DNA of 64,000 bases from Acidimicrobiaceae bacterium (GTDB lineage: Bacteria; Actinomycetota; Acidimicrobiia; Acidimicrobiales; Ilumatobacteraceae): positions 1 through 64,000 of the forward strand of contig JACJWG010000001.1 of the NCBI GenBank assembly GCA_020637235.1, read 5' to 3'. Positions 6,972-14,621 of this stretch are shown here, piece after piece. Within the stretch, counting starts at the first letter, position 1. Each line of letters begins with the position of its first letter. The translations under genes were made by a program, and so were the position numbers. The notes beneath the pieces are model-generated. The model had not been told where the DNA came from. It was given only the letters and a program-made list of their open reading frames with translations, and ran no database searches.

Positions 6972-8041
6972 ACGTCCCGGCCGTCCCGGCGCTCCCGGCC
7001 GACGCGGAGGCCGACCACGCCGCCGCACACGCCGCGCTGGCCGAGGCCGTGCAGCACGCCTCGGACGAGGTGCAGCGAGCATTCGTCTTCCTCCAGCGGC
7101 GCATCCAGATCGAGTCGCTGGCGCACGTCGACCCCGTGTCGGCACGTCCCGTCGACCAACTGATCATCCCGGCGCCGAGGTCGTTCCTCACCCGCACCCA
7201 CGAGCTGCGGCTCCAGGGCGCCGGTGCCGCCTTTCGACACCTCGACAGCCGGGCGACGATGCGTCGCGAGGGGATGATCGGCCACGTCGTCGCGCACACC
7301 ACGCCGCTCGCGCTGCATGCGCTCTTCGAGGGTGCGCTGCCGTCGGGGCGTGAGACGAACGCCGGGATGTGGCGCGTTACACCGACCTCCTGGCGCCCCG
7401 AGGCGAACCCGTTCGAGCATCCACCCGCCACCGCTGTCGAGGCGCTGATGGCCGAGGCCGTCGACACCGCGAACGACGCCGATCGGCCCGCGATCGTCCG
7501 AGCCGCCTGGCTCACCTTCACGGCGCTGTCGATCCACCCGTTCGTCGACGGCAACGGGCGCACGGCTCGAGCGCTCGCGCTCGGCGTCAGCAGCGAAGCG
7601 CTGGAACTCGGGGTCGACTGGGGCCTCGCCGAGCAGTGGTCGGTGGCACGTCGGGCGTATGTCGAGATGCTGCAGGCCGGTCAGCGGGCGTCGAGCTACG
7701 GCGGCCGCCAGCTCGATGCCTCGCCGTTCGTGGCGTTCTCCGCCGAGGCGAGCACCGTGGGTGCTCGCCTGTGCCTGTGCCGGGTCCAGACCCTCGACCT
7801 CGAGTTCGAGCGCCTCACCGATGCCGGTCTCTCGGCGCAGGCAGCGCTGCTGATGCTGTCCGTCCGCTGCGCTCGGTTCGTCGATCCCGATGATCTCGAC
7901 GCGCTCGGACTCGATTCGTCCGCGGCAGACCGGGCTGTCGCCGAGCTCGTCGACCGGTCGATGATCGAGTGGCGCCAGCGACCGCCGTCACGCACCGAGA
8001 TCCGCCGCTCGGCACACGGTCTCGCGGCCACTCACGGGTGA
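6968..8041 (+). CDS. Fic domain protein (putative AMPylase)
   Basis: The 357-residue protein carries an intact Fic core, HPFVDGNGRTAR, with catalytic His190 and the Asp/Gly/Asn/Arg residues that bind nucleotide phosphates. Fic proteins transfer AMP (or another phosphate-containing group) from ATP to hydroxyl residues of target proteins. Upstream TNAGMWRVTPTSWRPEANPF fits the flap that clamps the target. The N-terminal helices (residues 1-90) resemble the Fic_N region of class II/III proteins, but I could not identify a clear inhibitory [ST]xxxE[GN] helix. The C-terminal third looks like a winged-helix domain. The GTG start overlaps the VOC gene stop. No antitoxin gene is adjacent. Confidence 0.85.
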   Translation: MNVPAVPALPADAEADHAAAHAALAEAVQHASDEVQRAFVFLQRRIQIESLAHVDPVSARPVDQLIIPAPRSFLTRTHELRLQGAGAAFRHLDSRATMRREGMIGHVVAHTTPLALHALFEGALPSGRETNAGMWRVTPTSWRPEANPFEHPPATAVEALMAEAVDTANDADRPAIVRAAWLTFTALSIHPFVDGNGRTARALALGVSSEALELGVDWGLAEQWSVARRAYVEMLQAGQRASSYGGRQLDASPFVAFSAEASTVGARLCLCRVQTLDLEFERLTDAGLSAQAALLMLSVRCARFVDPDDLDALGLDSSAADRAVAELVDRSMIEWRQRPPSRTEIRRSAHGLAATHG

Positions 8042-8054
8042 TGCGAGGCGCCGA

Positions 8055-8603
8055 TCAGGGGTGCTGGGCGGTGCGGCTGATCTCGTCGAGCTCGCCCCAC
8101 GTGAGGCCGTCGCTCGCCCACAGTCGCTCGAACGCGACATCCGCCAGATCGTGGAAGCCGTGGCGGTTGCGGAAGTCGTACTGCCACCGCTGCGGGGCCA
8201 CGTGCACCCCGAGGCGCGCGAGGCGGCCGGCGCAGTAGGCGTTCCACGCCGCCGTCTGCGCGAGCGTGAGGCGATCGTCGGCAGGCGCCTCGCCGAAGCC
8301 GCCGAGCAGGCGGTCACGCGCGCGCAGCAACACCCGTCCGAGCGACGCCGCCGTGGCCTGCTCGCTCTGGTGCCGGGGACGCCTCGTGTCCTCGAAGGCG
8401 CCGCTCTCGACCCGGATGGTGACCGCGTCGTCGATCGTCACGTCGATCCGGGCGAGCGGTGTGGTCTCGTCGACCTCGATCACCACGGGCCGGTCGAGGC
8501 CGAGCGCGGCGACGAGGCTCTCGGCCACACGCTGGATCAGCTCGGCGTCGAAGTGGACGAACTGGAACCGTTGCGGCGTGACGGTGACGCCCGTGGCGCT
8601 CAT
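8055..8603 (-). CDS. Conserved hypothetical protein beside ferritin-like genes
   Basis: The 182-residue soluble protein has no signal peptide or membrane segment. It begins MSATGVTVTPQRFQFVHFDA and ends with an aromatic-rich part, VHVAPQRWQYDFRNRHGFHD then LADVAFERLWASDGLTWGEL. Its ATG is six bases after the stop of the ferritin-like gene at 8610, so it belongs to that operon. I do not recognise a family. Confidence 0.6.
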   Translation of the reverse strand: MSATGVTVTPQRFQFVHFDAELIQRVAESLVAALGLDRPVVIEVDETTPLARIDVTIDDAVTIRVESGAFEDTRRPRHQSEQATAASLGRVLLRARDRLLGGFGEAPADDRLTLAQTAAWNAYCAGRLARLGVHVAPQRWQYDFRNRHGFHDLADVAFERLWASDGLTWGELDEISRTAQHP

Positions 8604-8609
8604 CGGGTG

Positions 8610-9518
8610 TCAGCCGCCGGCGAGCTGCTCGACGTCGCGAGCGGCCGACTGCATCGCGGCGACGGCGGCCTTGCGCTCTTCGAGTGCCGCGAGGCTCACC
8701 TCGGCGATCTCCTCCACCTCGTGGTCGCTGAAGCCGGCGAGCTCACGGAATCGGCGGGCGAGGCCGATCGGCGATTCCTGGCTGTCCGAGCGCGTGCCGC
8801 CGTAGCTGAAGAGCTTGTCGACCACACCCTGGAACTCGAGCGCCTTCTTGCGCCGCTCGGGGTCGTGCTCGGTGACACGCCGCAACCAGTCGCTGCCCAT
8901 CTTCACGTGGGTCACCTCGTCGGCGAGCATCCAGTCCTCGCAGAACTCGAGGAACGGGTCGCCGGCCAGATCGCCGAACTCCTTCATCGTCGTGAACACG
9001 TCGATCGCGAGCCCCTCGAGCGCGCGGTTCACACCGGCGAGACGCAGGATCGGGTCGGTGCTGCAGGCCGCCTGGAACAGCACCGTGTTCTCGGCGAACT
9101 CGCCGATCTCGCTGCCCATCCAGTCGCTCAGCTTCACGCTGATCTCCACGTGGCGAGCTTCGTCCCACGCCTGGCGTGCCATGTCGAGCTTCAGCGCGAA
9201 CGGCACCGCGTCGTCGGTGTCGACGCCGTCGTGTGCGTCGTCCTGCGCGCGCCGGGCCGAGTCGCCGGCGGTGCGGAAGTCGTGGCAGGTGCGGCCCGCG
9301 CCCTCGAGCGCCTGGATCTCACCGACGAAGATGCCGTGCATCAGCGCCCGCGCCGCCTGGCTCGCATCGGGCCGGCTCGGCACCAGTCGATTCGACCGCG
9401 ACCGTTCGCCCGGTGCGCTCGGCAGTCCGCTGCGCGGATCGGCCATGCGCTCCTTCATCGTCACCTGGTTGAAGCGTTCGTCGCGAGCGAGCTCCTCGAC
9501 GGGGAAGAACTTCCTCAT
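8610..9518 (-). CDS. Ferritin-like diiron-type protein
   Basis: The 302-residue all-helical protein starts at ATG 9518 after AGGAGG. It contains two E-x-x-H metal motifs of the ferritin-like fold: AWDEARHVEISVKLSDW and ADEVTHVKMGSDWLRRV, with further helical acidic residues in GIFVGEIQALEGAGRTCHDF. This is the arrangement of diiron ferritin-like proteins such as the DUF455 group, whose members include oxygenases acting on amino groups. It is encoded 25 bases downstream of a second ferritin-like gene, suggesting a heteromeric or two-step enzyme. Exact reaction unknown. Confidence 0.7.
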   Translation of the reverse strand: MRKFFPVEELARDERFNQVTMKERMADPRSGLPSAPGERSRSNRLVPSRPDASQAARALMHGIFVGEIQALEGAGRTCHDFRTAGDSARRAQDDAHDGVDTDDAVPFALKLDMARQAWDEARHVEISVKLSDWMGSEIGEFAENTVLFQAACSTDPILRLAGVNRALEGLAIDVFTTMKEFGDLAGDPFLEFCEDWMLADEVTHVKMGSDWLRRVTEHDPERRKKALEFQGVVDKLFSYGGTRSDSQESPIGLARRFRELAGFSDHEVEEIAEVSLAALEERKAAVAAMQSAARDVEQLAGG

Positions 9519-9543
9519 GGTGCGTCCTCCTGTCCGTGTGCGT

Positions 9544-10206
9544 TCAGTGCGTGGTGGCGCCGTTACCGGCGGCGTACGGGTTGCCGATCGAGCCCGGTCC
9601 GGCAATACCGCCGGCGTCGAGCATCATCTGTTCGAGACGTGCCTGGTGCGCCGACGCACGAGCGACGTCGTCGGGCGTGCGCAGCAGCGACTGGATGAGC
9701 ATCTCGCCGTCACGCCAGTCGTCCATCTCGTCCTGCAGGACGAAGTGGAGCGAACGGATCGTGGGGGCGTCGGTGATCTGGCTCGTGTTGTTCTTGTGGA
9801 AGGTGTACGCGGCCACGAAGTGCGGGATGAAGACGCGATACACGCCGACGAGCTTCTCGATCGTCTGCTCGGCCGCCTCGGGCTCGGTGAGTGCCTCGAC
9901 GAAGTGCACCATCGCGTCGTTCGGTGGCTGGGTGAGCCGGTCGGGGTTCATCTCGCGCAACTCGGGCAGGCGTTTGTGCCACAACTCGGAGTGCCAGGCG
10001 TGTTTGTAGCAGTGCGTGCCGAGCCGCATCTTCACGTCGAGTTCGGGCACCGTCGCGACCCAACCCCCGAGTGCCTCGAAGAGCTTGATCTCGGCCCACT
10101 TGTAGTTGCCGATGCGACGCGCGCTCTCCTCGACGTCGAACATCCCTGGCAGCTCGCGGCGATCCCACGGTGCGAACGGAGACCTCGGCTGGTACGGATC
10201 GGCCAC
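9544..10206 (-). CDS. Ferritin-like family protein
   Basis: The 220-residue helical protein starts at GTG 10206, preceded by GGAGGG. Candidate metal-site segments are MRLGTHCYKHAWHSELWHKR, HFVEALTEPEAAEQTIEKLV, FIPHFVAAYTFHKN and LHFVLQDEMDDWRDGEMLIQ, rich in His, Glu and Asp on helices. It is the upstream partner of the ferritin-like gene at 8610. The pair and the unknown 182-residue protein form a three-gene minus-strand unit. Confidence 0.65.
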   Translation of the reverse strand: MADPYQPRSPFAPWDRRELPGMFDVEESARRIGNYKWAEIKLFEALGGWVATVPELDVKMRLGTHCYKHAWHSELWHKRLPELREMNPDRLTQPPNDAMVHFVEALTEPEAAEQTIEKLVGVYRVFIPHFVAAYTFHKNNTSQITDAPTIRSLHFVLQDEMDDWRDGEMLIQSLLRTPDDVARASAHQARLEQMMLDAGGIAGPGSIGNPYAAGNGATTH

Positions 10207-10267
10207 GCTTCCCTCCACGCCGGCAGACGTTCCCCCCGGACGCCGGCACGGAGCCGAGTGTACCCGG

Positions 10268-12844
10268 TCAGCCGGCGACGAGCCGCAGCGGCTCGTGCGC
10301 GAGCAGCATGCCGAGGAGTACGTCGTGGGGGACCAGCGCACCGACCCAGCTGCCCTGCACCTGATCGGCGCCGTGGTCGATCAGCCACCGGAACGTCTCC
10401 TCGTCGTCGGCTCCCGCTGCTGCGATCAGCAAGCCGACGTGGTGCACCGCGGCGACCAGCGCGCCGATGAGCTCGTCGTCGGTCGAGCGCAACTCGGCGC
10501 ACACGTCGCCGTCGATCTTCACGGCGTCGACCGAGTACGAGCGCAGCACGCCGAGCGGGTTGCGGCTCGTGCCGGCGTGGTCGATGGTGAGCCAGAGCCC
10601 TGCGTCGGCGAGACGACGCAGCGTGTCGGCAGACAGATCGCGCTCGACGCGCAACTGGGTCTCGTCGATCTCCACCCCGAGCGCGTGCTCGGGAAGGCCG
10701 GCGCTGCGCACCAGCGCCACCAGTCGATCGACCAACGACTCGTCGCGCAGACCCGTCGCGTCGATGTTGATCGACACCGGCACCGCGTGTCCTGCGGCCG
10801 CCCAGGCGCCGTAGTGGCGGATCGCCTCGCGCATCGAGAACAGCAGGATGTCGGCGTGCAGGTTGCTGCGCTGCACCATGTCGGTGAGATCGCATGCCGG
10901 GATCAGCCCGAGCGACGGGTGCTGCCACACGAGCATCGACTCGACCGAACTGATCCGCCCCGTGTGTGTGTCGATCGCCGGCTGGTGGTGCAGCTCGAGC
11001 TCGCCGCTCAACAACGCCCGGCGCAGCTCGCCGAGCAGCATCATCCGGTGCGGCGCGGACGTGTCCTGGCGTGGGTCGTACACCTCGTGGCGATTGCGCA
11101 CCACCTTGGCCTTCGCGAGCGCGACGTCGGCCTGGCGCAGCAGTTCGTCGGGCGAGGTGTCGGCCTTGGTCTTGGTGGTGATGCCCATGCTGATCGAGGC
11201 CTGCAGCGTGAGCCCGTTCGGCAGCACCACCGGGCGCGACAGTGCTTGAAACAGGCGTGTCACGAGGTCGTCGCGTTCGCCGGTGCCGGGCACGGCGACG
11301 ACGCCGAACTCGTCGCCGCCGATGCGCCCGACGACGGCACCTTCGGGGGCCTCGGCGAGCACACGCGCGACCTCGACGATCATCTCGTCGCCGCATCCGT
11401 GGCCGAACGCCTCGTTGACATCCGCGAAGCGGTCGAGGTCGATCACCATGAGCAGCGAACCGACGGGGGCGTCGGCGATGAGACGGCGAGTTCGCTGCCG
11501 GTTCGGCAGGCCCGTGAGCGGGTCGACGAAGGCCAACCGCTCGAGGTCGGCTCGCGCTTCGGCGAGCTCGCTGACGTCGTCGAACACGACGGCGCACCGA
11601 TGGTCGGGCAACGGGCTCACGATCAGACGGCAGGGTCGGAGGGTACCGTCGGCGAACGGTACGGGCACCTCGCCGATGCGGCGGCTCGACGCACCGGCGG
11701 CGACCTCGGCCATCACCAGACCGACGCCGAGATGCGGGTCGGCGGTCTCGAACAGGCTGGGCAGGACGTCGGCGAGTCGGCGGCCCATCGCCTCCGACAT
11801 GAGGGTGACCCCGGTGGCGGCGCGGTTCCCCCACTCGAGCACCAGCGACCGTGGGTCGTCGAGGTCGTCGAGCCGGAGGATCGTGATCCCGATGTCGATC
11901 GTGTCCGCCATCCGCTCGAGCACGACGAGCTGTTCCTCGGTGGCGATCTGGTCGTCGATGTCGCGGGTCATGCCCACCACGTGCACACGCTGGCCGTCGC
12001 GTCGCACCCGGCCGATCTCCTCGACCCAGTGGTACACGCCCTCCTCGTTCAGTTGGCGGTAGCGCACCCGGTAGCCGCGCCCGGCCGCCACGTTGGCGTC
12101 GATCACGTCGCTCACCGAGGTGTCGTCGGGATGCAGCAGGTCGACCCACTCCTGTTCGGTCATCGCCGGACCGAAGCGTCGCGATTCGGGCGCGTACAGG
12201 TGGATCATGTCGGCGGGCTGTCCGCTCACACTCTCGCTCTCGAACATCGCGATGCCCATCGCGTCGGCGATGCCCGTGTTGAACGCCAATGAGCGTTGCA
12301 TCGTCTGCGACAGCAGTTGCGACGGCAGCAGGATCGCGAGCACGGCCAGCGGGAGGCACACGGCCGCGAGCACCGCGTGCTCGGCGCCGCCCACCCAGGC
12401 CGACACGAGCGAGGCGAGCACCACGGTCGCGGCGATCACCCGCACCGTGCGGCGCACGACGGTGATGCTCACGACAGCGACGATCGCGAGCATCGCCATC
12501 ATCGCCGGCACCAGGTACGTCGGCACCAGCGCGGCGAAGACGGCGAGGCCGAGGACGTCGCGCATCCACACGTGCGGCGGGATGACGCCGAGGCGCCGGT
12601 ACAGCCACCAGTTCACGGCGATGCCGGGGTACATCCACACGGCGACGGCCACCGCCACCCACGGGTGTTGCCCGGCGAACTCCCACACCAGCGCCGTCGC
12701 GCTGAGCGCGATCGCGATCGAACGGAGGATCGCGGCGAGTCGGTAGAAGCGTCGTTGGTCGAGCGCCGCCATCGGCAAGACGGCGTCGACCGACCACGAT
12801 GCTCGTATCGCTGCCTTCACGTCTTGCGACCCGTCCTCCCGCAC
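10268..12844 (-). CDS. GGDEF diguanylate cyclase with degenerate EAL domain
   Basis: The 858-residue membrane protein has six to seven hydrophobic segments in residues 36-180, PAS-like regions at about 200-300 and 305-430, a GGDEF domain at 436-590 and an EAL domain at 605-850. The cyclase motif GRIGGDEFGVV (GGDEF at 509-513) and DPLTGLPNR are intact, so c-di-GMP synthesis is likely. The EAL domain has lost key residues: ESMLV replaces the E-x-L-x-R signature, DHAG (755-758) replaces DDFG, and AAAGADDEE replaces AEGVE; only K776, D778 and Q830 remain. It is probably a non-catalytic c-di-GMP sensor or regulatory domain. GTG 12844 is used; GTG 12820 is an alternative. Confidence 0.88.
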   Translation of the reverse strand: MREDGSQDVKAAIRASWSVDAVLPMAALDQRRFYRLAAILRSIAIALSATALVWEFAGQHPWVAVAVAVWMYPGIAVNWWLYRRLGVIPPHVWMRDVLGLAVFAALVPTYLVPAMMAMLAIVAVVSITVVRRTVRVIAATVVLASLVSAWVGGAEHAVLAAVCLPLAVLAILLPSQLLSQTMQRSLAFNTGIADAMGIAMFESESVSGQPADMIHLYAPESRRFGPAMTEQEWVDLLHPDDTSVSDVIDANVAAGRGYRVRYRQLNEEGVYHWVEEIGRVRRDGQRVHVVGMTRDIDDQIATEEQLVVLERMADTIDIGITILRLDDLDDPRSLVLEWGNRAATGVTLMSEAMGRRLADVLPSLFETADPHLGVGLVMAEVAAGASSRRIGEVPVPFADGTLRPCRLIVSPLPDHRCAVVFDDVSELAEARADLERLAFVDPLTGLPNRQRTRRLIADAPVGSLLMVIDLDRFADVNEAFGHGCGDEMIVEVARVLAEAPEGAVVGRIGGDEFGVVAVPGTGERDDLVTRLFQALSRPVVLPNGLTLQASISMGITTKTKADTSPDELLRQADVALAKAKVVRNRHEVYDPRQDTSAPHRMMLLGELRRALLSGELELHHQPAIDTHTGRISSVESMLVWQHPSLGLIPACDLTDMVQRSNLHADILLFSMREAIRHYGAWAAAGHAVPVSINIDATGLRDESLVDRLVALVRSAGLPEHALGVEIDETQLRVERDLSADTLRRLADAGLWLTIDHAGTSRNPLGVLRSYSVDAVKIDGDVCAELRSTDDELIGALVAAVHHVGLLIAAAGADDEETFRWLIDHGADQVQGSWVGALVPHDVLLGMLLAHEPLRLVAG

Positions 12845-12863
12845 ACCCCGTGATCACGGGGTG
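12844..12863. promoter_or_regulatory. 20-bp perfect palindrome at the GGDEF gene start
   Basis: The sequence caccccgtgatcacggggtg is its own reverse complement. It ends in the GTG start codon of the GGDEF gene. With the -10 candidate TACCCT at 12877-12872 (minus strand) it would begin at about +2 of the transcript, a classic repressor position, or form a 5' hairpin. The regulator is unknown. Confidence 0.65.
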
Positions 12864-12871
12864 GAAACCGA

Positions 12872-12877
12872 AGGGTA
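12872..12877 (-). promoter_or_regulatory. Putative -10 box (TACCCT) of the GGDEF gene
   Basis: TACCCT reads from 12877 to 12872 on the minus strand, 8 bases before the 20-bp palindrome. A start site near 12865 follows from the usual 6-8 base spacing. Confidence 0.4.
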
Positions 12878-12923
12878 GTGCGGATTCTCGGTTCCGCCGC
12901 GCACCCCCGGTCGGGTGGCACGA

Positions 12924-14291
12924 TCAGTGTGCCGACCCCCCACGCCAGGCCAGCTCGGCACGCCCGAGCGCCGTGGCGGGTGGCGCATCGATGCGGTACT
13001 CCAGGAGCATCGCTCGCCACGGCGCCTCGAGCTCGAGCTTGCCGAGGATGGCGCTCACACCCCACACCACCCGGTCGAGCATCACGAACGACGGCGGCAT
13101 GTCGACGTGGGCGATCACCTCGGCGTGCGGACCATTCACGTCGATGATCCGTGCCACGGTGTCGCGCATGAAGTCGCGGGTGAAGCGGAACCGGTCGGTC
13201 AGATAGGGCCGGTACGGACTGCTCACGTAGTCGTACACGGCCTGCGGATCGAGGCCGTGGCCGGGTCGCAGGAAGCCCGACGCCTCCATCGCGGTCACGA
13301 GCATCGCCGGATCACGCTCGACGATGATGGCGTCCATGCACGGCGCCAGGCGCTCCCACTCGCCGGGCGCCCACCGCTTCACCATGCCGAAGTCGAGGAA
13401 GGTCACGTGCCCGTCGGGCGAGAACCGGTAGTTGCCGGGATGCGGGTCTCCGTTGAACACCCCGAGGCGCAGGATCGCGTGTTGCGCGAACCGCCAGATG
13501 CTCTCACCCGCCAGCTGTCGTGCGTCGGGTGACGCCTGTGCGAGGAACTCCTGCCACGACAGGCCGTCGACCCACTCGGTGGTGATCACGGTCTCGGCGG
13601 ACCAGTCCTCGACCAGTGCCGGCAGGCGCACGAACGGATGGCCGGCGAACGCCTGGCCGAGCTCGCGCAGGTTGGCCGCCTCGATCCGGTAGTCGAGCTC
13701 GTCGCGCATCCGCCCGCGCAGCTCGTCCACCAAGGCCCGTGTGTCGAGCCCCTTCAACGTGAACGAGCTGATCAGCCGGTACAGCACATCGGCGTTGGCC
13801 AGGTCTGCCTCGATCGCCCGGCCGACGCCGGGATACTGCACCTTCACCGCCACCTCGCGCCCGTCGCGTGTGACCGCTCGGTGCACCTGCCCGATACTCG
13901 CGGCAGCCGCCGGCTGCGGCTGCCAGTCGAGGAACAGGTGGTCGGGATCGCGACCGAAGGCGTCGCGCACCACGCCCGCGGCGAGGTCCGCCGACATCGG
14001 CGGGGCGTCGCTGTACAGCTGCGCGAGCGACTGCTGGGCCGTGTCGGGCAGCGCCTCCACCACGAAGCCGAGCAATTGACCGGCCTTCATCAGCGCACCC
14101 TTCATGTTGCCGAGTTCGCGGGCGACGTCGTCGGCGGTGCGCAGCGAGAAGGCGTCGTCGAGTTCGGTGCGCTGATGATGCGGGGCGAACCTGCGCCGCA
14201 CGCGGTGGACGGCGAAACGGCCGGCGTTGCGGGCGGTGAGCCGCCACACCCGGGCGGTTCGGCGGAGGCGGTGTGGATCGAGCCGACTCAC
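12924..14291 (-). CDS. UbiB/ABC1 family atypical kinase
   Basis: The 455-residue protein has the ABC1/ADCK hallmarks in order: the KxGQ motif in GNMKGALMKAGQLLGF (about residues 62-77), the Ala-rich loop AAAASIGQVH that replaces the kinase P-loop, VAVKVQYPGV with the catalytic Lys, ELDYRIEAANLREL, FNGDPHPGNY for the catalytic loop, and FLDFGMVKRW for metal binding. Family members are ATPases tied to quinone or lipid metabolism; in actinobacteria the partner is unknown. GTG 14291 overlaps the stop of the DksA-like gene. No hydrophobic C-terminal anchor is obvious. Confidence 0.88.
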   Translation of the reverse strand: MSRLDPHRLRRTARVWRLTARNAGRFAVHRVRRRFAPHHQRTELDDAFSLRTADDVARELGNMKGALMKAGQLLGFVVEALPDTAQQSLAQLYSDAPPMSADLAAGVVRDAFGRDPDHLFLDWQPQPAAAASIGQVHRAVTRDGREVAVKVQYPGVGRAIEADLANADVLYRLISSFTLKGLDTRALVDELRGRMRDELDYRIEAANLRELGQAFAGHPFVRLPALVEDWSAETVITTEWVDGLSWQEFLAQASPDARQLAGESIWRFAQHAILRLGVFNGDPHPGNYRFSPDGHVTFLDFGMVKRWAPGEWERLAPCMDAIIVERDPAMLVTAMEASGFLRPGHGLDPQAVYDYVSSPYRPYLTDRFRFTRDFMRDTVARIIDVNGPHAEVIAHVDMPPSFVMLDRVVWGVSAILGKLELEAPWRAMLLEYRIDAPPATALGRAELAWRGGSAH

Positions 14292-14608
14292 CGATCGGGC
14301 GCAGGCGCAGGTGCAGCTCGTCGAGCGATCGGGTCGGCCGCCAGCTGCTCGTCGGGGATCGGGCCCCCGGTCACCTCGTCCGTCCAGTAGGTGCCGCCGT
14401 CGAGGCGGGCGAGCGCCGACTCGACGTCGGCGAGCTCGCGCTCGATCGCATCGAGGTCGAGCGATGCGGGCTCGGACACGGCATCGGTGTCGGACACGGC
14501 AGATGAGTCGGACACGGCAGATGAGTCGGACACGGCAGATGAGTCGGACACGGCCGCGGGGGCGACGCCCGGGGTGACGGTCGGAACGGACTCGAGTGCG
14601 TCGGACAT
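14288..14608 (-). CDS. Small DksA/TraR-like protein with VSDSSA repeats
   Basis: The 106-residue acidic protein starts at ATG 14608, 7 bases after a TAGCCT -10 box. Residues 20-45 are VSDSSA hexapeptides encoded by an 18-bp tandem repeat. The C-terminus LDAIERELADVESALARLDG then GTYWTDEVTGGPIPDEQLAA matches the end of the coiled coil and start of the C4 zinc finger of DksA/TraR proteins (D-x-G-x-Y-x-x-C-x-x-x-G-x-x-I-x-x-x-R-L). The zinc cysteines are absent (Thr, Gly). It could bind the RNA polymerase channel or simply share the fold. It overlaps the UbiB-family gene by 4 bases. Confidence 0.65.
   Translation of the reverse strand: MSDALESVPTVTPGVAPAAVSDSSAVSDSSAVSDSSAVSDTDAVSEPASLDLDAIERELADVESALARLDGGTYWTDEVTGGPIPDEQLAADPIARRAAPAPAPDR
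14490..14554 (-). repeat. 18-bp tandem repeat (about 3.6 copies)
   Basis: The plus-strand unit tcggacacggcagatgag repeats without change at 14490, 14508 and 14526, followed by an 11-base partial copy. It encodes the Val-Ser-Asp-Ser-Ser-Ala hexapeptides of the DksA-like protein. The copies are identical at DNA level, so the array is recent or copy number varies. Confidence 0.9.
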
Positions 14609-14615
14609 CGGGTCG

Positions 14616-14621
14616 AGGCTA
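14616..14621 (-). promoter_or_regulatory. Leaderless -10 box (TAGCCT) built on the K+ channel stop codon
   Basis: TAGCCT reads from 14621 to 14616 on the minus strand, 7 bases before ATG 14608. Its first three bases are the TAG stop codon of the K+ channel gene. Confidence 0.55.

Noticed and set aside
12924..13200. Possible tRNA or structured RNA signal near convergent gene ends
   Set aside because: I searched the window for T-arm-like GGTTCGA and matching acceptor stems and found no convincing tRNA, here or elsewhere.
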